A stretch of 64,000 bases of DNA from CAYRXM01 sp964449465 (GTDB lineage Bacteria > Chloroflexota > Anaerolineae > JAFGEY01): positions 62,001-126,000 of the forward strand of contig CAYVBK010000005.1 in assembly GCA_964449465.1 (NCBI GenBank), read 5' to 3'. Numbering within the stretch: position 1 is the first letter of the stretch; each line of letters starts with the position of its first letter. The notes beneath the pieces were generated by a model. That model saw only the letters and a program-made list of their open reading frames with translations, was not told where the DNA came from and searched no databases. Positions 20,001-28,134 of this stretch are shown piece after piece. Position numbers and translations under genes: made by a program.

Positions 20001-20315
20001 CCGCAGATCGATCTGCGCATCCAGCCAGCCGCCGTCGGGTCTGGCAAATCGCCAGGCAAACCTGCGCATGGTGCCGGTTGAGGCGGCCTCTCGTTCGCGC
20101 GACCAGACCTCTGCCGAGGAGCGACCATCGGCCTGCACAGAGGCGGATATATCCAGCCATGTCTGGCCGATTATGTCGGTCTCGGCGCGCTCCAGCCATC
20201 GTCTCGCCTTGCCACTACAGGCGATCAAACGATCCTCTTCCCATACCAAAATCGCCTCGGTGGAGGATTCAAACAAGGCTCGATACAACTCCCATGTATC
20301 ATGCTCACCGGTCAT
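14073..20315 (-). CDS. Large soluble multi-PAS/GAF sensor protein (2080 aa)
   Basis: 2080 residues, no TM or signal peptide. Approximate order: PAS 1-125, PAS 135-255, PAS 258-380, PAS 390-510, GAF 545-695, PAS 705-825, PAS 840-950, PAS 970-1090, PAS 1095-1215, PAS_3-type 1205-1345, PAS 1350-1460, GAF 1480-1650, PAS 1655-1770, half GAF-like 1775-1880, GAF 1890-2040, shared tail ending FVSLSD. GAFs are of the GYYHAQIF / GVVGTAAATGE / GELAVPI subtype, also present in the other soluble receptors here. No output domain is present. The ATG at 20315 has GGAGGAAATAGCAA before it and overlaps the upstream gene's stop by 11 bp, so translation is likely coupled. Residues about 653-829 are encoded by a DNA block identical to one in the downstream giant gene. 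Confidence 0.93.
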   Translation of the reverse strand: MTGEHDTWELYRALFESSTEAILVWEEDRLIACSGKARRWLERAETDIIGQTWLDISASVQADGRSSAEVWSREREAASTGTMRRFAWRFARPDGGWLDAQIDLRRIEVGECSLFQMTVQPALDRNALSGTMDDIQRSILDVAPTAILITSLPDGLVKYVNREFCLLSGYEVHEIINRRSPDLYYNPEDRQTLFSLIQSQGSVSNYELKGKRQDGSPMWVLLSAQSIWFEGAPALLTSFIDITARKDAEEMLRRSEERFRDMVTSVIGWVWEVDAQGRYTFCSDRVYEILGYTAQEMLGKTPFDMMLPEEAARIAPLFGEMAAAQKPIIDLENWNRHRDGHHVCLLTNGVPVLDAAGNLAGYRGVDADITGRVKLERDRQDAESHLRNVLDALPMGMHMYRLEADGRLVFSGANAAADRLLGVDNRIFVGKAIEEAFPPLMQTEVPARYREAADQGVPWQTRQIAYDEGQIQGAFEVYAFQTGPGSMAAAFLDVTERVRAEQLQAETYQRREREVRTSTEVAQEIAAAPALDALFERVVTLVKERFGYYHAQIFHYDPDQEAVVLVVGYGEVGQRMLAAGHRLVLGRGVVGTAAATGEPVLATDVTQSAEWRPNPNLPNTRGELAVPIKWRGQILGILDVQSDRASALGADDQLLLEGLCGQIAIAIENTRLLSETGAQQRLLQAVLDNTPLGVFVVEAPTGRPILVNRRSEEMLGKGVSPQATKDELAEVYAAYVYGTDELYPPERMPLVRGMFGESASVDDMEIRRSDGQRMALQIHGAPIRDENGQITSSVAVFEDITGRKQVQERIEAEVRQRTAELQQERDRAQRYLNVAGTIIVALNARGEVTVVNRSVRDILGYQPDELIGQNWFDVTVPGEIRDVVKGVFGQLMKGEIEQTEYYENEIATKTGEVRVIAWHNSLLRDETGQIVGTLSAGQDITERKRAEAELAVQQEHQRVILETVPTGVSISRLQDGLVLFANPGFAAIAGRSLDEIVGRPAPDLYYNPDDRKTFVGLIQQSGRVEGFELQARRADGSLFWVMISARIIKMDSTPVILSSLLDITERKRTEEMIRESERQYRDLLNSLRDGFAIVGLDGRVSDCNPTFEQMTGYSLEELKRITFGDLTPPRWHDMEAQILQEQALMRGYTDLYEKEYVRKDGTVFPVELTVYVARGRVGEPVGFWGFIRDISERKRIEQELRANEERLSLALESGRVGIWEFWPQSGQVYFNPTWYTMLGYEPYELPQDLGTWAALLHPDDAPRANEMVMTSVQTGQDFHLQFRMKTKDGGWRWIQAHGYVTSRTPEGSAERAIGTHTDITEQKLAEEMLRATQFSVDYAPESIFWIRQDATLAYVNQTTCDVLGYGRDELLAMTVFDVDPAFPREAWAGHWESLKQTLSLSIETQHRTRQGRIFPVAVELKYLQYGGMEYNCAFARDISVRKRIEVERERLSQRRAEQAQVSAQVSQELAGVPRLDELFRRVVNLIRGLGYYHAQIFRYDSVSDAMNLVYGYGEAGAAMLAAGHHLPMGRGVVGTAAATGESVLVTDTRQNPDWRPNPQLPLTQGELAVPIRLREQVLGVLDVQSDQVGALTDDDRILLESLSGPIALAMEASRLLEEANTFRQFADASGQGLGMATLDGQIIYINPALARILGETRPADVLGRQIAQYYADDMLTRLQNEVMPAVQQRGEWLGEMAVTSAQGRVTPTLENYFMIRDEDGVPRYIADVLTDITERKQTEAEMSERLRELNTLYRTLSRETWTAAAHKTQALVFDPATWTVSEPDAAKSLESEIVLPLRLRGESIGTVQIAEMGGEPLTAEERDLLESLLDEAGEALERARLSQQIQESLVQTQTLYDLNRSISQVRSEDELLQALVRSLGDVHIFSANLSYVQVGVADAAEWLEVVAVWRREGPLVMPVGTRFHVPDHQVLEMLRTWPDQPVLVPDVAADPRLDERSRQAQLRIGARSIAAIPLSRAGRWIGLINLNWAEPHQFSEQEKNLYAALLGIVSPVVESRQLLMAAQARARREQQLREITDRLRNQPDVDGVLRALVRELGQTVGQRAFVSLSDVGPQMPAPRT
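16336..16702 (-). repeat. Diverged third copy of the PAS_3 block
   Basis: Same PAS unit (VGIWEFWPQSG to DITEQKLAE) as at 9084-9450 and 11298-11664, still aligning over its full length but with many synonymous and some coding differences. It therefore gives an older reference point for the two near-identical copies in the neighbouring gene. Confidence 0.8.
17827..18355 (-). repeat. 529-bp perfect repeat shared with the giant sensor gene
   Basis: Partner of 12042-12570. It encodes residues about 653-829 of the 2080-aa sensor: the GAF end, a complete PAS and the following coiled coil. Flanking GAF and PAS sequences on either side differ between the two genes, so the copied unit is about one domain long. 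Confidence 0.93.
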
Positions 20316-23300
20316 TTGCTATTTCCTCCTGCCTGGGCAATGGCCTGCCGGTAGACGATGACTCGTCGCCAGATAACAGCCCCTCACCCAAACCGACCAT
20401 CACACGCCGCCCCATCATTTGCCCTATTTCCCAGGCCAGTGCACGTAGCACACCATCCACATCGGTTGGCGTGCGCACGCGGGCCGTCATCTCGCGCAGA
20501 TCTTGTTCGTGACGGGCACGAGATTCACTCTCTTGCAAACGCAGCAAGTTCTGAATGGCAATCGCCGCCTGCCCCACCAGAGCCGTCACCCGCCGCAGGT
20601 CTGCATCGCTCAACTCGACCACCTGGTCAGCCAGCATATCCAGGTAGCCGATCCAGCGGCCTCCCACCACCAGCGGAAAGATAACCGTGCTGCGTGCCTG
20701 AAAACGCTCTCGATACAAGGCACGGGTAACCGGATCGATGCGCGAATCGGCTTCAAAATCGCCGATGACCAGCGGCACATCAGGCTTGAGCAGCCACGCC
20801 GCCGAAAACGATGCGACCTCGAAACGCATACCCACCTGAGCACGTCCCAATTCGGGCTGCCTGTCCCACAACGCCATAATCTGGATCTGCTCAGGCATAT
20901 CATCGCCCATCCAGGGGCGGTTGAACAGATTGAGCGAGATCAGGCTGCGGTCCGCCAGCCCCAACCCCGGAACAAGAGCCAGCAAAACCTGCTCCAATGT
21001 TTCGGCCGCATTCAAAGCCTGCGTTGTCTGATACAACACACCGGTCTCGGACAATGCGGCCTGTGTCTGCTGCACCAGGCGTGCGCTCTCCAACGACTGT
21101 GCCACCTGATCGGCCACCGAGCGAACCAGTTCCCACTCTTCATCTGCCAACGGTCGCTGCGGATCATCATAGATGCCCATCGCTCCGATTACCTCGCCGC
21201 CCGGCACGGTCAACGGCAGCACCGCCGCGCCCTGGTTCGTCGGGCGGGCCATCGCGCCGGATCGCACAGCCTGGCCGATTTCGGGCAGCCACAAGTCATC
21301 GGCCGGATGGGCCGCCGTACCATCAAACACATAACCACCGGGCAGAGCCGCCGTCTGCCGAAAAGCCTGCCATCCTTCGCGGCTGATCGCCCGATAAGCG
21401 GCGTTCAACTCGCGCAGGTTCTCTTCCATCTCTTGGCGCAAACGGGTGTTTTCGATGGCGATGGCAATCTGACCGCACAAACCCTCCAACAAAAACTGAT
21501 CTTCAGAGGTCAACGCACCGGCCTGATCGCTCTGCACATCCAAAATGCCCAACACCTGGTCGCGCCATTTGATCGGCACGGCCAACTCGCCCTTTGTATC
21601 CGGCAAATTGGGATTCGCCTGCCAGCCCACAGCACGAGCCACCTCAGCGACCAATACCGTCTGCCCGGTAGATGCTGCCGCACCGACCACCCCTGCTCCC
21701 AGCGGCAGGCGGTGTCCACCGGCCAGCATGCGCAGCCCGGCCTCGCCATAACCTGCCATCAATACCAACGACTGCGCTGCCACATCATAGCGGAAAATCT
21801 GAGCATGATAATAGCCAAACCGCTCCTTGATCAGCGTCACCACCCGATTAAACAACTCGTCCAAAGCCTGAGCCGAGGCAATCTCTTGGGCAATCTCGGT
21901 GCCGGTCTGCACCTGCCGCCCGCGTCGCTCCAGCGACTCGCGCGCCTGCTCTTCCAACCGCCGCCGCCGAATGATCTGCCACATGCCTTCCATCAACAGG
22001 GTCAGTTGTCGCACATCGGCCTGATCATATGGCCCCTCCTTGTTGCCCACCCCGGCTACCGCCACGATCCGCTCACCATCGAACACCGGAATGTTCATGT
22101 GCCGCTTTACCTGCACGTGCCCGGCCGGATAGCCTCGCTTGAGCGAGCTGGGCGCGGCATAATCGTTGGTGATCACCGGCTCGCGCTGTCGCACCGCCTC
22201 ACCCCACAGCCCCGTCTCTACCACCGGATACACAATGGGCTTGTCCAGCACCGCGCACTCGTCCATCGCCGTGCGCGACCAGGCATACATGGTCAGCACC
22301 GACTCGTCGTCGCTCATAAAGGCCAGATAGCCGATCTGGCTTTGAGTGATCTGCACGCTGGCCTCCAAAGCATAGTCGGCAATCTCTTGTTCGCTGGCTG
22401 CCGTCATCTGGTTCAGGCGCAGCATCGCCTCCAGGCGAATCTCGTCCAGCCGTGCCGCCTGCTCCAACAATTTGCGCCCGGTAATATCCTCCGAAGTGCC
22501 TAAAACAGCCCAGATTTCTCCATGCTCATCTCGAAGGGGAATCTTGTTTTGCACCCCCCACCCCTGGCTGCCATCGGCGTTCCAGCGAACATGCTCTTGA
22601 TTGAGGATCGGCACACCCGATTCGATCACCGCCCGATCATCTTGCTGGAACCGCTCAGCCCGGTCACTCCACCACAGGTCAAAATCGGTCTTGCCCACAA
22701 TATCGTCTGGAGAATTGAGCCGCGCATTTTGCGCAAAAGCCTGGTTGCAGCCCATAAAGGCCATATCGCGGCCCTTCCAAAACACGGTTTGGGGAATGTT
22801 GTCAATGACCGATTGTAGCATTTGCCGTGATTCGCGCAAAGCATTTTGGACTTGCAGGTTTTGCAAGGTCTGGCTGGCCACCGCCGCCACGCTCTGCGCC
22901 AGAGCGATTTCATCGGGCGTAAACTCGCGCGGCTCAAAAGAATCCAGCCCCAATGTGCCGACCACCCGATCCTGGACAATCAGCGGGACAATCAGCATCG
23001 AAACAATGCCCAACGCCCTGGCCGTCGGATAAAATTCGACCTCCTGGTCGCCTTGCAGCACATCGGATATGACGATGGGTGTGCGCTGCTCTAACACGCG
23101 TTGCGTACCCGGATTACCATTCACCGAGATCAGCAGCCCCAGCGGTGATGGCTGACCATCGGTGCGATAATGCGCCACCAACTCCAGGTTCTGACCGTCG
23201 GGGCGCAGCAAAGCCACCCCGGCCTGCGGCAAATGCAAGGCCTGCGCCGTCTCACGACAGAGAGCATCCAACACCGCATTGGCGTCCACCGCAGTGGAGG

Positions 23301-24981
23301 TGATACTCATCACCCGGTTCAGCAGCAATGTCTCATTCAGCCGGCGGCGCATTTCTTCTTCCAGCCGCTTTTGAGCGGTAATGTCTTCATACATGCACAA
23401 TACCGCCACCACCTCATCGGCGGCGTTGCGCAACGGGATTTTGCTGGTGCGCAGCCAGCGATGCTCGCCGCGCGCCGTAACCTGCGGCTCTTCATAATTC
23501 AACCTGGCCTGCCCCGATTCGATCACTTGCATATCATCGGCGCGGTAACGGTCGGCCTGTTCTCTGGACGACAGATCATAGTCGGTCTTGCCCACCACCT
23601 CGTCGGTATCCATCAGCCCGCGTCGCAGAGCAAATTCGCGGTTGCAACCCATATAAACCAGGTTGCGGTTTTTCCAGAACACCGACTGGGGGATATTGTC
23701 CATGATCAGGCGCAGCATTTGCTGTGAATCGGCCAGTTGACGCAACACTCGCACGCTTTCAATCAGCCGCCCCACCGACAGGCCGTACAGCCTGAGAATT
23801 TCGACCATATAATTGTCCCAGCCGCGTTGGGTCAACAGTTGATCGGCCAGCAAAATGCCTAGCACCTGGCCGCTGGCGTCGCTGATTGGCACAACAATAT
23901 GCCAGCCCTCACCCACAGCATGCCCCTGATGATCGCGCAGCGGCTCAAAAGCCTCCCAATCGGGCAGGCTGCCCAACAAGACGCGCCCCATCTCTGATTC
24001 GTAATCAACTGGCATCAACTGGCTGCGTTCGTCACGGGTCCTCCCTTGCTCATCAGTGCCAAAGGTGCCCTGCAAATATCCCGGCCTGTCGCCCTTGAGC
24101 CAGATGCTCATCCGGTCAATGCCCAACGATTCTCGTCCCAACTCGATGGCCTGCCGACACAATGCATCCACCTGACGTTCTGGCGAGAGCCGCGCCGTCA
24201 ATTCAGTGACATGGCGCAACTGCTCCAAACGCCAGTGAGCACGCTCGGCCGACTGGATGCGCTCGCTCACATTCTCAATCACGCCTTCCAAAAATTGAGG
24301 TCGGCCCTCGGCGTCCATCACCAAATGGACATAAATGGTGACATCAATGAGTTGCCCGTTGGCCTGCTTGAACCGTGTTTGAAAATCTGTCACTGGTCCC
24401 TGCGCCAGCAGAGACAACAACCGCTGACGCTCCTGTGGATCCTGGTAAAAAGCCTGCACCCCCACCCGATTGACCGCCTGCACAGACTCGTATCCCACAA
24501 TCTCTAAAAAAGTCGGGTTGGCCTCAATCAATTGACCGTCCTGCGTGGTGCGAAAAACACCTACCGGCAAACGCTCTAGCAACTGACGCAGCCTGGATTC
24601 CGATCGGGTCAGCATGGCCGCAATTTCATAACTGACCACTTCGCGCAGTTTGGAGGCGGCATAGCCAAAAAAGCGTGCATCTACCGTCGAATCAATCAAC
24701 GGCCACAGGGTTTCTTCAAAAACCCCCAAAGCCTGAAGCAGAGATTCGGCCTGATACCCTCGGAGCAATACTTCTTGAGCGCGCTGCCGCAAAAACTCGG
24801 CCAACGGCGACAGATCATGGGTTTCCATCCCCTGGGCCGCCAGATTGAGGTACTGAGACGCCAAAGCCTGTCGAACAGCCAGAGGAATGTCGGCATAAAA
24901 AGGCACCCGGCTCAGACCTTGCACAAATTCACTCATCAGGTCTTGAAATTTTTCCTTGATCGTTGATGCGAGCTGCCCCAT
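20305..24981 (-). CDS. Soluble multi-PAS/GAF sensor with helical N-terminal domain (1558 aa)
   Basis: 1558 residues, soluble. The first ~125 residues are an all-helical region (VRQALASQYLNLAAQG, VFEETLWPLIDS) that loosely resembles the N-terminal domains of RsbR-like stressosome proteins; this comparison is tentative. Then PAS 130-245, GAF 255-420, PAS 425-545 (DNIPQSVFWKNR), GAF 555-715, PAS 720-840 (DNIPQTVFWKGR), a GAF_2-like domain 855-1010 (motifs YAWSRTAMDECAVLD, PVITNDYAAP), GAF 1030-1195, half GAF-like 1200-1320, GAF 1330-1490 and the shared tail ending VGLGE. No output domain. AAGGAGG precedes the ATG at 24981, and the start lies 1 bp after the stop of the upstream gene. A 503-bp segment is identical to that upstream gene. 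Confidence 0.92.
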   Translation of the reverse strand: MGQLASTIKEKFQDLMSEFVQGLSRVPFYADIPLAVRQALASQYLNLAAQGMETHDLSPLAEFLRQRAQEVLLRGYQAESLLQALGVFEETLWPLIDSTVDARFFGYAASKLREVVSYEIAAMLTRSESRLRQLLERLPVGVFRTTQDGQLIEANPTFLEIVGYESVQAVNRVGVQAFYQDPQERQRLLSLLAQGPVTDFQTRFKQANGQLIDVTIYVHLVMDAEGRPQFLEGVIENVSERIQSAERAHWRLEQLRHVTELTARLSPERQVDALCRQAIELGRESLGIDRMSIWLKGDRPGYLQGTFGTDEQGRTRDERSQLMPVDYESEMGRVLLGSLPDWEAFEPLRDHQGHAVGEGWHIVVPISDASGQVLGILLADQLLTQRGWDNYMVEILRLYGLSVGRLIESVRVLRQLADSQQMLRLIMDNIPQSVFWKNRNLVYMGCNREFALRRGLMDTDEVVGKTDYDLSSREQADRYRADDMQVIESGQARLNYEEPQVTARGEHRWLRTSKIPLRNAADEVVAVLCMYEDITAQKRLEEEMRRRLNETLLLNRVMSITSTAVDANAVLDALCRETAQALHLPQAGVALLRPDGQNLELVAHYRTDGQPSPLGLLISVNGNPGTQRVLEQRTPIVISDVLQGDQEVEFYPTARALGIVSMLIVPLIVQDRVVGTLGLDSFEPREFTPDEIALAQSVAAVASQTLQNLQVQNALRESRQMLQSVIDNIPQTVFWKGRDMAFMGCNQAFAQNARLNSPDDIVGKTDFDLWWSDRAERFQQDDRAVIESGVPILNQEHVRWNADGSQGWGVQNKIPLRDEHGEIWAVLGTSEDITGRKLLEQAARLDEIRLEAMLRLNQMTAASEQEIADYALEASVQITQSQIGYLAFMSDDESVLTMYAWSRTAMDECAVLDKPIVYPVVETGLWGEAVRQREPVITNDYAAPSSLKRGYPAGHVQVKRHMNIPVFDGERIVAVAGVGNKEGPYDQADVRQLTLLMEGMWQIIRRRRLEEQARESLERRGRQVQTGTEIAQEIASAQALDELFNRVVTLIKERFGYYHAQIFRYDVAAQSLVLMAGYGEAGLRMLAGGHRLPLGAGVVGAAASTGQTVLVAEVARAVGWQANPNLPDTKGELAVPIKWRDQVLGILDVQSDQAGALTSEDQFLLEGLCGQIAIAIENTRLRQEMEENLRELNAAYRAISREGWQAFRQTAALPGGYVFDGTAAHPADDLWLPEIGQAVRSGAMARPTNQGAAVLPLTVPGGEVIGAMGIYDDPQRPLADEEWELVRSVADQVAQSLESARLVQQTQAALSETGVLYQTTQALNAAETLEQVLLALVPGLGLADRSLISLNLFNRPWMGDDMPEQIQIMALWDRQPELGRAQVGMRFEVASFSAAWLLKPDVPLVIGDFEADSRIDPVTRALYRERFQARSTVIFPLVVGGRWIGYLDMLADQVVELSDADLRRVTALVGQAAIAIQNLLRLQESESRARHEQDLREMTARVRTPTDVDGVLRALAWEIGQMMGRRVMVGLGEGLLSGDESSSTGRPLPRQEEIANDR
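21860..22362 (-). repeat. 503-bp perfect repeat shared with upstream sensor gene
   Basis: 21860-22362 equals 27060-27562 base for base (offset 5200); similarity continues beyond 22362 with a few changes to about 22440. It encodes most of the GAF_2-like domain with the VITNDYAAP motif and the coiled coil into the next GAF (residues about 873-1040 here). Confidence 0.93.
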
Positions 24982-24982
24982 T

Positions 24983-27900
24983 CTACTCGCCTCCTTTTTG
25001 GGCCGTCATATCGCCCGGCGTCGGCGGTTGCGACAACTGTTCTGCGCTGCCCAGTCGCACAAACGTACGCCGCCCCAAAGCCGCGCCCAACTCGCGCGCC
25101 GCCGCCCGCGCAATCACATCGGGGTCGGTCGAGCCGCGCACATGGGCGGTGATCTCGCGCAAAATTTGCTCACGACGGGCACGCCGCTGCGTCTCTTGCA
25201 GTTGATAAATGCCCTGCACCGTCACCGCTGCCTGACCGCCCAGCACGCTCATCTGCCGCAGCAATGCCTCATCAAAATGCGTCATCTGGCCCCAAATGGC
25301 ATTGACATAGCCCATCCACTGACCGCCGGCCACCAGCGGTGCAAACAGGGTGCTTTTTCCGCCAAAAACCTGGCAATACAAATAGCGAGAGCGGTCGTCC
25401 AGGCGCGGGTCATGCTCCAGGTCTTCAATGAGCAGCGGCTCGTCGAGACGCAGCAGCCGCGCCGCCGGCAATTGAGTCAGATCGTAGCGGTTGAAAACGC
25501 GGTCGGAGGGCAGCCGTGACCAGCGAGCCAGCACCGTCACCCAGTGCGGCATCTCGTCACCCACCCAGGGTGTGTCGAACCAGTTCAGGCTCACATTCAA
25601 ATCGGCCTGGCCGACCAATGTATGCTGGCGCAGCGCGTCCAAAACGCCTTCAAAAGTCTGCGCTGCCGTCAATGCCGCTGCGCCTTGATACAAAACCTGC
25701 GCCTCGGCCAAAGCAACCTGTGTCTGCTCGAACAAACGGCGGCTTTCCAATGCCACCGCCACCTGGTCGGCCAGGGTACGGGTGATGATCTGGATATACC
25801 GTTCCGGTATCGAGGCCAGCGATTCAGGGCTGCTCCACGATATAAAGCCGATGGTGCGGCCGCGCACGTTCAAACCGGTCATCAACGTGCCTCGACTGCC
25901 GGCCCGCTTGAGCCCTTCTCGAATCCGCTCCGGCATGGCGCAGTTGGGGTCCTGGGCATCGGCATACACCAACACAAAACCCGGCTCAAACAAACTCTTG
26001 ATCATGGCATCTGCCAAAACCGGCATGTTGGTCGCCGAAGGCTGGATGACCCACCTGCCCTCTCTCTTGTTGATATAATCTACATTGACCGCCAGGGGCA
26101 TACCCTGATCGTCCTGATGGGCGATCACGCGAATGGTGACATTGTTCATGCCCATCAGGTCGGCTACCGGCGTCACTGCCTGCAAAATATCCGCCACCGA
26201 CTGCGCCTTACCAATGGCTTGGCTGGCCTGATGTAATGCCTCGGCCTCGGCCAGCGCGCTGCGAGTCTGCTCCACCAGGCGAGCCGATTCAAGAGCCAGA
26301 GCGCCTTGTTCGGATATCTGCTCAATCAGCACCAGATCGTCGGACGAGAGAGGATATTCCAGATTGTCGTAAACCCCCACAGCGCCCACCACTTCGCCGC
26401 GCACTGATATAGGCGCCACAGCCACCGGCTGATCGTGGGTGGCTGGAATCAACGAGTTCCGTTCCACTGATCGCCCAATCTGCGGCGTCCAGAGGTCTTG
26501 GACAGGCTTGAGACCGGCATCTTGAAACAAGTAACCTCGCGGCAGTTGAGCCATCTGCCGAAAAGCCTGCCAGCCTTCGTGGCTGATGGCACGATACGTG
26601 GCATCCAGTTCGCGCAACCGTTCTTCTGTATCCTGACGCAAACGGGTGTTTTCGATGGCAATGGCAATCTGGCCGCACAGGCCCTCCAACAACAGTTGAT
26701 CTTCTTGGGTCAAAGCGTATGCCCGCTCGCTCTGCACATCGAGGATGCCCAACACCTGGTCGCGCAGCTTGATCGGCACGGCCAGTTCGCCTTGCGTATC
26801 GGGCAGGTGGGGGTTGGGACGCCAATCGGGGTCGTCGGCGACATTGGCGGCCAGAATGGGCTGCCCGGTGGCTGCGGCCGCGCCCACCACGCCGCGCCCC
26901 ATCTTGAGGTGATGCCGGGCTGCCAGCATTTTCTCACCAGCCTCGCCATAACCCACCACCAGCACCAACGCATCAATAGCCGGGTCATAGCGGAAAATCT
27001 GGGCGTGATAATAGCCAAATCGCTCTTTAATTAAAATCACAACACGGCGATAAAGATCATCCAAAGCCTGAGCCGAGGCAATCTCTTGGGCAATCTCGGT
27101 GCCGGTCTGCACCTGCCGCCCGCGTCGCTCCAGCGACTCGCGCGCCTGCTCTTCCAACCGCCGCCGCCGAATGATCTGCCACATGCCTTCCATCAACAGG
27201 GTCAGTTGTCGCACATCGGCCTGATCATATGGCCCCTCCTTGTTGCCCACCCCGGCTACCGCCACGATCCGCTCACCATCGAACACCGGAATGTTCATGT
27301 GCCGCTTTACCTGCACGTGCCCGGCCGGATAGCCTCGCTTGAGCGAGCTGGGCGCGGCATAATCGTTGGTGATCACCGGCTCGCGCTGTCGCACCGCCTC
27401 ACCCCACAGCCCCGTCTCTACCACCGGATACACAATGGGCTTGTCCAGCACCGCGCACTCGTCCATCGCCGTGCGCGACCAGGCATACATGGTCAGCACC
27501 GACTCGTCGTCGCTCATAAAGGCCAGATAGCCGATCTGGCTTTGAGTGATCTGCACGCTGGCGTCCAACGCATAGTCGGCAATCTCTTGCTCGCTGGCTG
27601 TCGTCATCTGGTTCAGACGCAGCATCGCCTCCAGGCGAATCTCGTCCAGTTTTGCCGATTGCTCGGCCTGCTTGCGCCCGGTAATATCCTGCTTGATCGC
27701 CACAAAATGGGTGATCTGCCCCTGCTCATTCTGCACCGGAGTAATGGTCATCTCTTCGATGTGCAACTGACCATCCCGATACCGATTGATCACCTCACCG
27801 CGCCAGACCTGGCCGCGCAGAATGGTATCCCACATCTGGCGATAAAACGCTGCGTCGTGCCGCCCCGATTTGAGCAGGTTTGACCTTTGCCCCAACACCT

Positions 27901-28081
27901 GATCCACCGCATAACCGGTCAGCTCGCTAAAAGCCCGGTTCACCCATACGATCACGCCGCCCAGATCGGTGATGACAATGGCGTTGGCCGCGGCTTCTAG
28001 CGCGGCGTGCTCAAGCCTCAGCCGCTCCACCGGATCGGTAATGGTAGATGCAAAAGGCTGTAAGGGTTGATTTGAGGACAT
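24983..28081 (-). CDS. Soluble PAS-GAF sensor protein (1032 aa)
   Basis: 1032 residues without TM segments. PAS at about 25-140 (FSELTGYAVDQVLGQ, DITGRKQAEQ), a GAF_2-like domain at 165-330, GAF 345-510 (GYYHAQIF, GELAVPIKLR), half GAF-like 515-630, GAF 645-805, GAF 815-970, then the shared tail ending FVRLGS and a short extension. It looks like a cut-down paralogue of the 1558-aa protein downstream, with which it shares a 503-bp identical stretch and the same order of the last five units. AAGGAGG precedes the ATG at 28081. A 53-bp spacer with a strong hairpin separates it from the gene upstream. No catalytic output domain is present. Confidence 0.92.
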   Translation of the reverse strand: MSSNQPLQPFASTITDPVERLRLEHAALEAAANAIVITDLGGVIVWVNRAFSELTGYAVDQVLGQRSNLLKSGRHDAAFYRQMWDTILRGQVWRGEVINRYRDGQLHIEEMTITPVQNEQGQITHFVAIKQDITGRKQAEQSAKLDEIRLEAMLRLNQMTTASEQEIADYALDASVQITQSQIGYLAFMSDDESVLTMYAWSRTAMDECAVLDKPIVYPVVETGLWGEAVRQREPVITNDYAAPSSLKRGYPAGHVQVKRHMNIPVFDGERIVAVAGVGNKEGPYDQADVRQLTLLMEGMWQIIRRRRLEEQARESLERRGRQVQTGTEIAQEIASAQALDDLYRRVVILIKERFGYYHAQIFRYDPAIDALVLVVGYGEAGEKMLAARHHLKMGRGVVGAAAATGQPILAANVADDPDWRPNPHLPDTQGELAVPIKLRDQVLGILDVQSERAYALTQEDQLLLEGLCGQIAIAIENTRLRQDTEERLRELDATYRAISHEGWQAFRQMAQLPRGYLFQDAGLKPVQDLWTPQIGRSVERNSLIPATHDQPVAVAPISVRGEVVGAVGVYDNLEYPLSSDDLVLIEQISEQGALALESARLVEQTRSALAEAEALHQASQAIGKAQSVADILQAVTPVADLMGMNNVTIRVIAHQDDQGMPLAVNVDYINKREGRWVIQPSATNMPVLADAMIKSLFEPGFVLVYADAQDPNCAMPERIREGLKRAGSRGTLMTGLNVRGRTIGFISWSSPESLASIPERYIQIITRTLADQVAVALESRRLFEQTQVALAEAQVLYQGAAALTAAQTFEGVLDALRQHTLVGQADLNVSLNWFDTPWVGDEMPHWVTVLARWSRLPSDRVFNRYDLTQLPAARLLRLDEPLLIEDLEHDPRLDDRSRYLYCQVFGGKSTLFAPLVAGGQWMGYVNAIWGQMTHFDEALLRQMSVLGGQAAVTVQGIYQLQETQRRARREQILREITAHVRGSTDPDVIARAAARELGAALGRRTFVRLGSAEQLSQPPTPGDMTAQKGGE
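27060..27562 (-). repeat. 503-bp perfect repeat shared with downstream sensor gene
   Basis: Partner of 21860-22362, covering residues about 173-340 of the 1032-aa sensor (GAF_2-like domain and connector). The edges fall inside coding sequence in both genes, and the reading frame is preserved. Confidence 0.93.
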
Positions 28082-28100
28082 ACAGATTGCCTCCTTGTAA

Positions 28101-28124
28101 ACAGGCCATCGAAACCTGGCCTGT
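28101..28124 (-). other. Intercistronic hairpin
   Basis: Perfect 8-bp stem (ACAGGCCA/TGGCCTGT) with an 8-nt loop, in the 53-bp gap between two sensor genes. On the transcribed strand it is followed by TTTAC and then the AAGGAGG ribosome site, not by a run of T, so it is unlikely to be an intrinsic terminator. It could protect or punctuate the mRNA. Confidence 0.6.
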
Positions 28125-28134
28125 CAAAATCTTT

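Noticed and set aside
20503..22503. 666-codon open frame on the plus strand
   Set aside because: It lies wholly antisense to the 1558-aa sensor, its translation is rich in His, Gln, Arg and Pro with no domain, and similar antisense frames accompany many genes here, as expected from the GC-rich codon bias.
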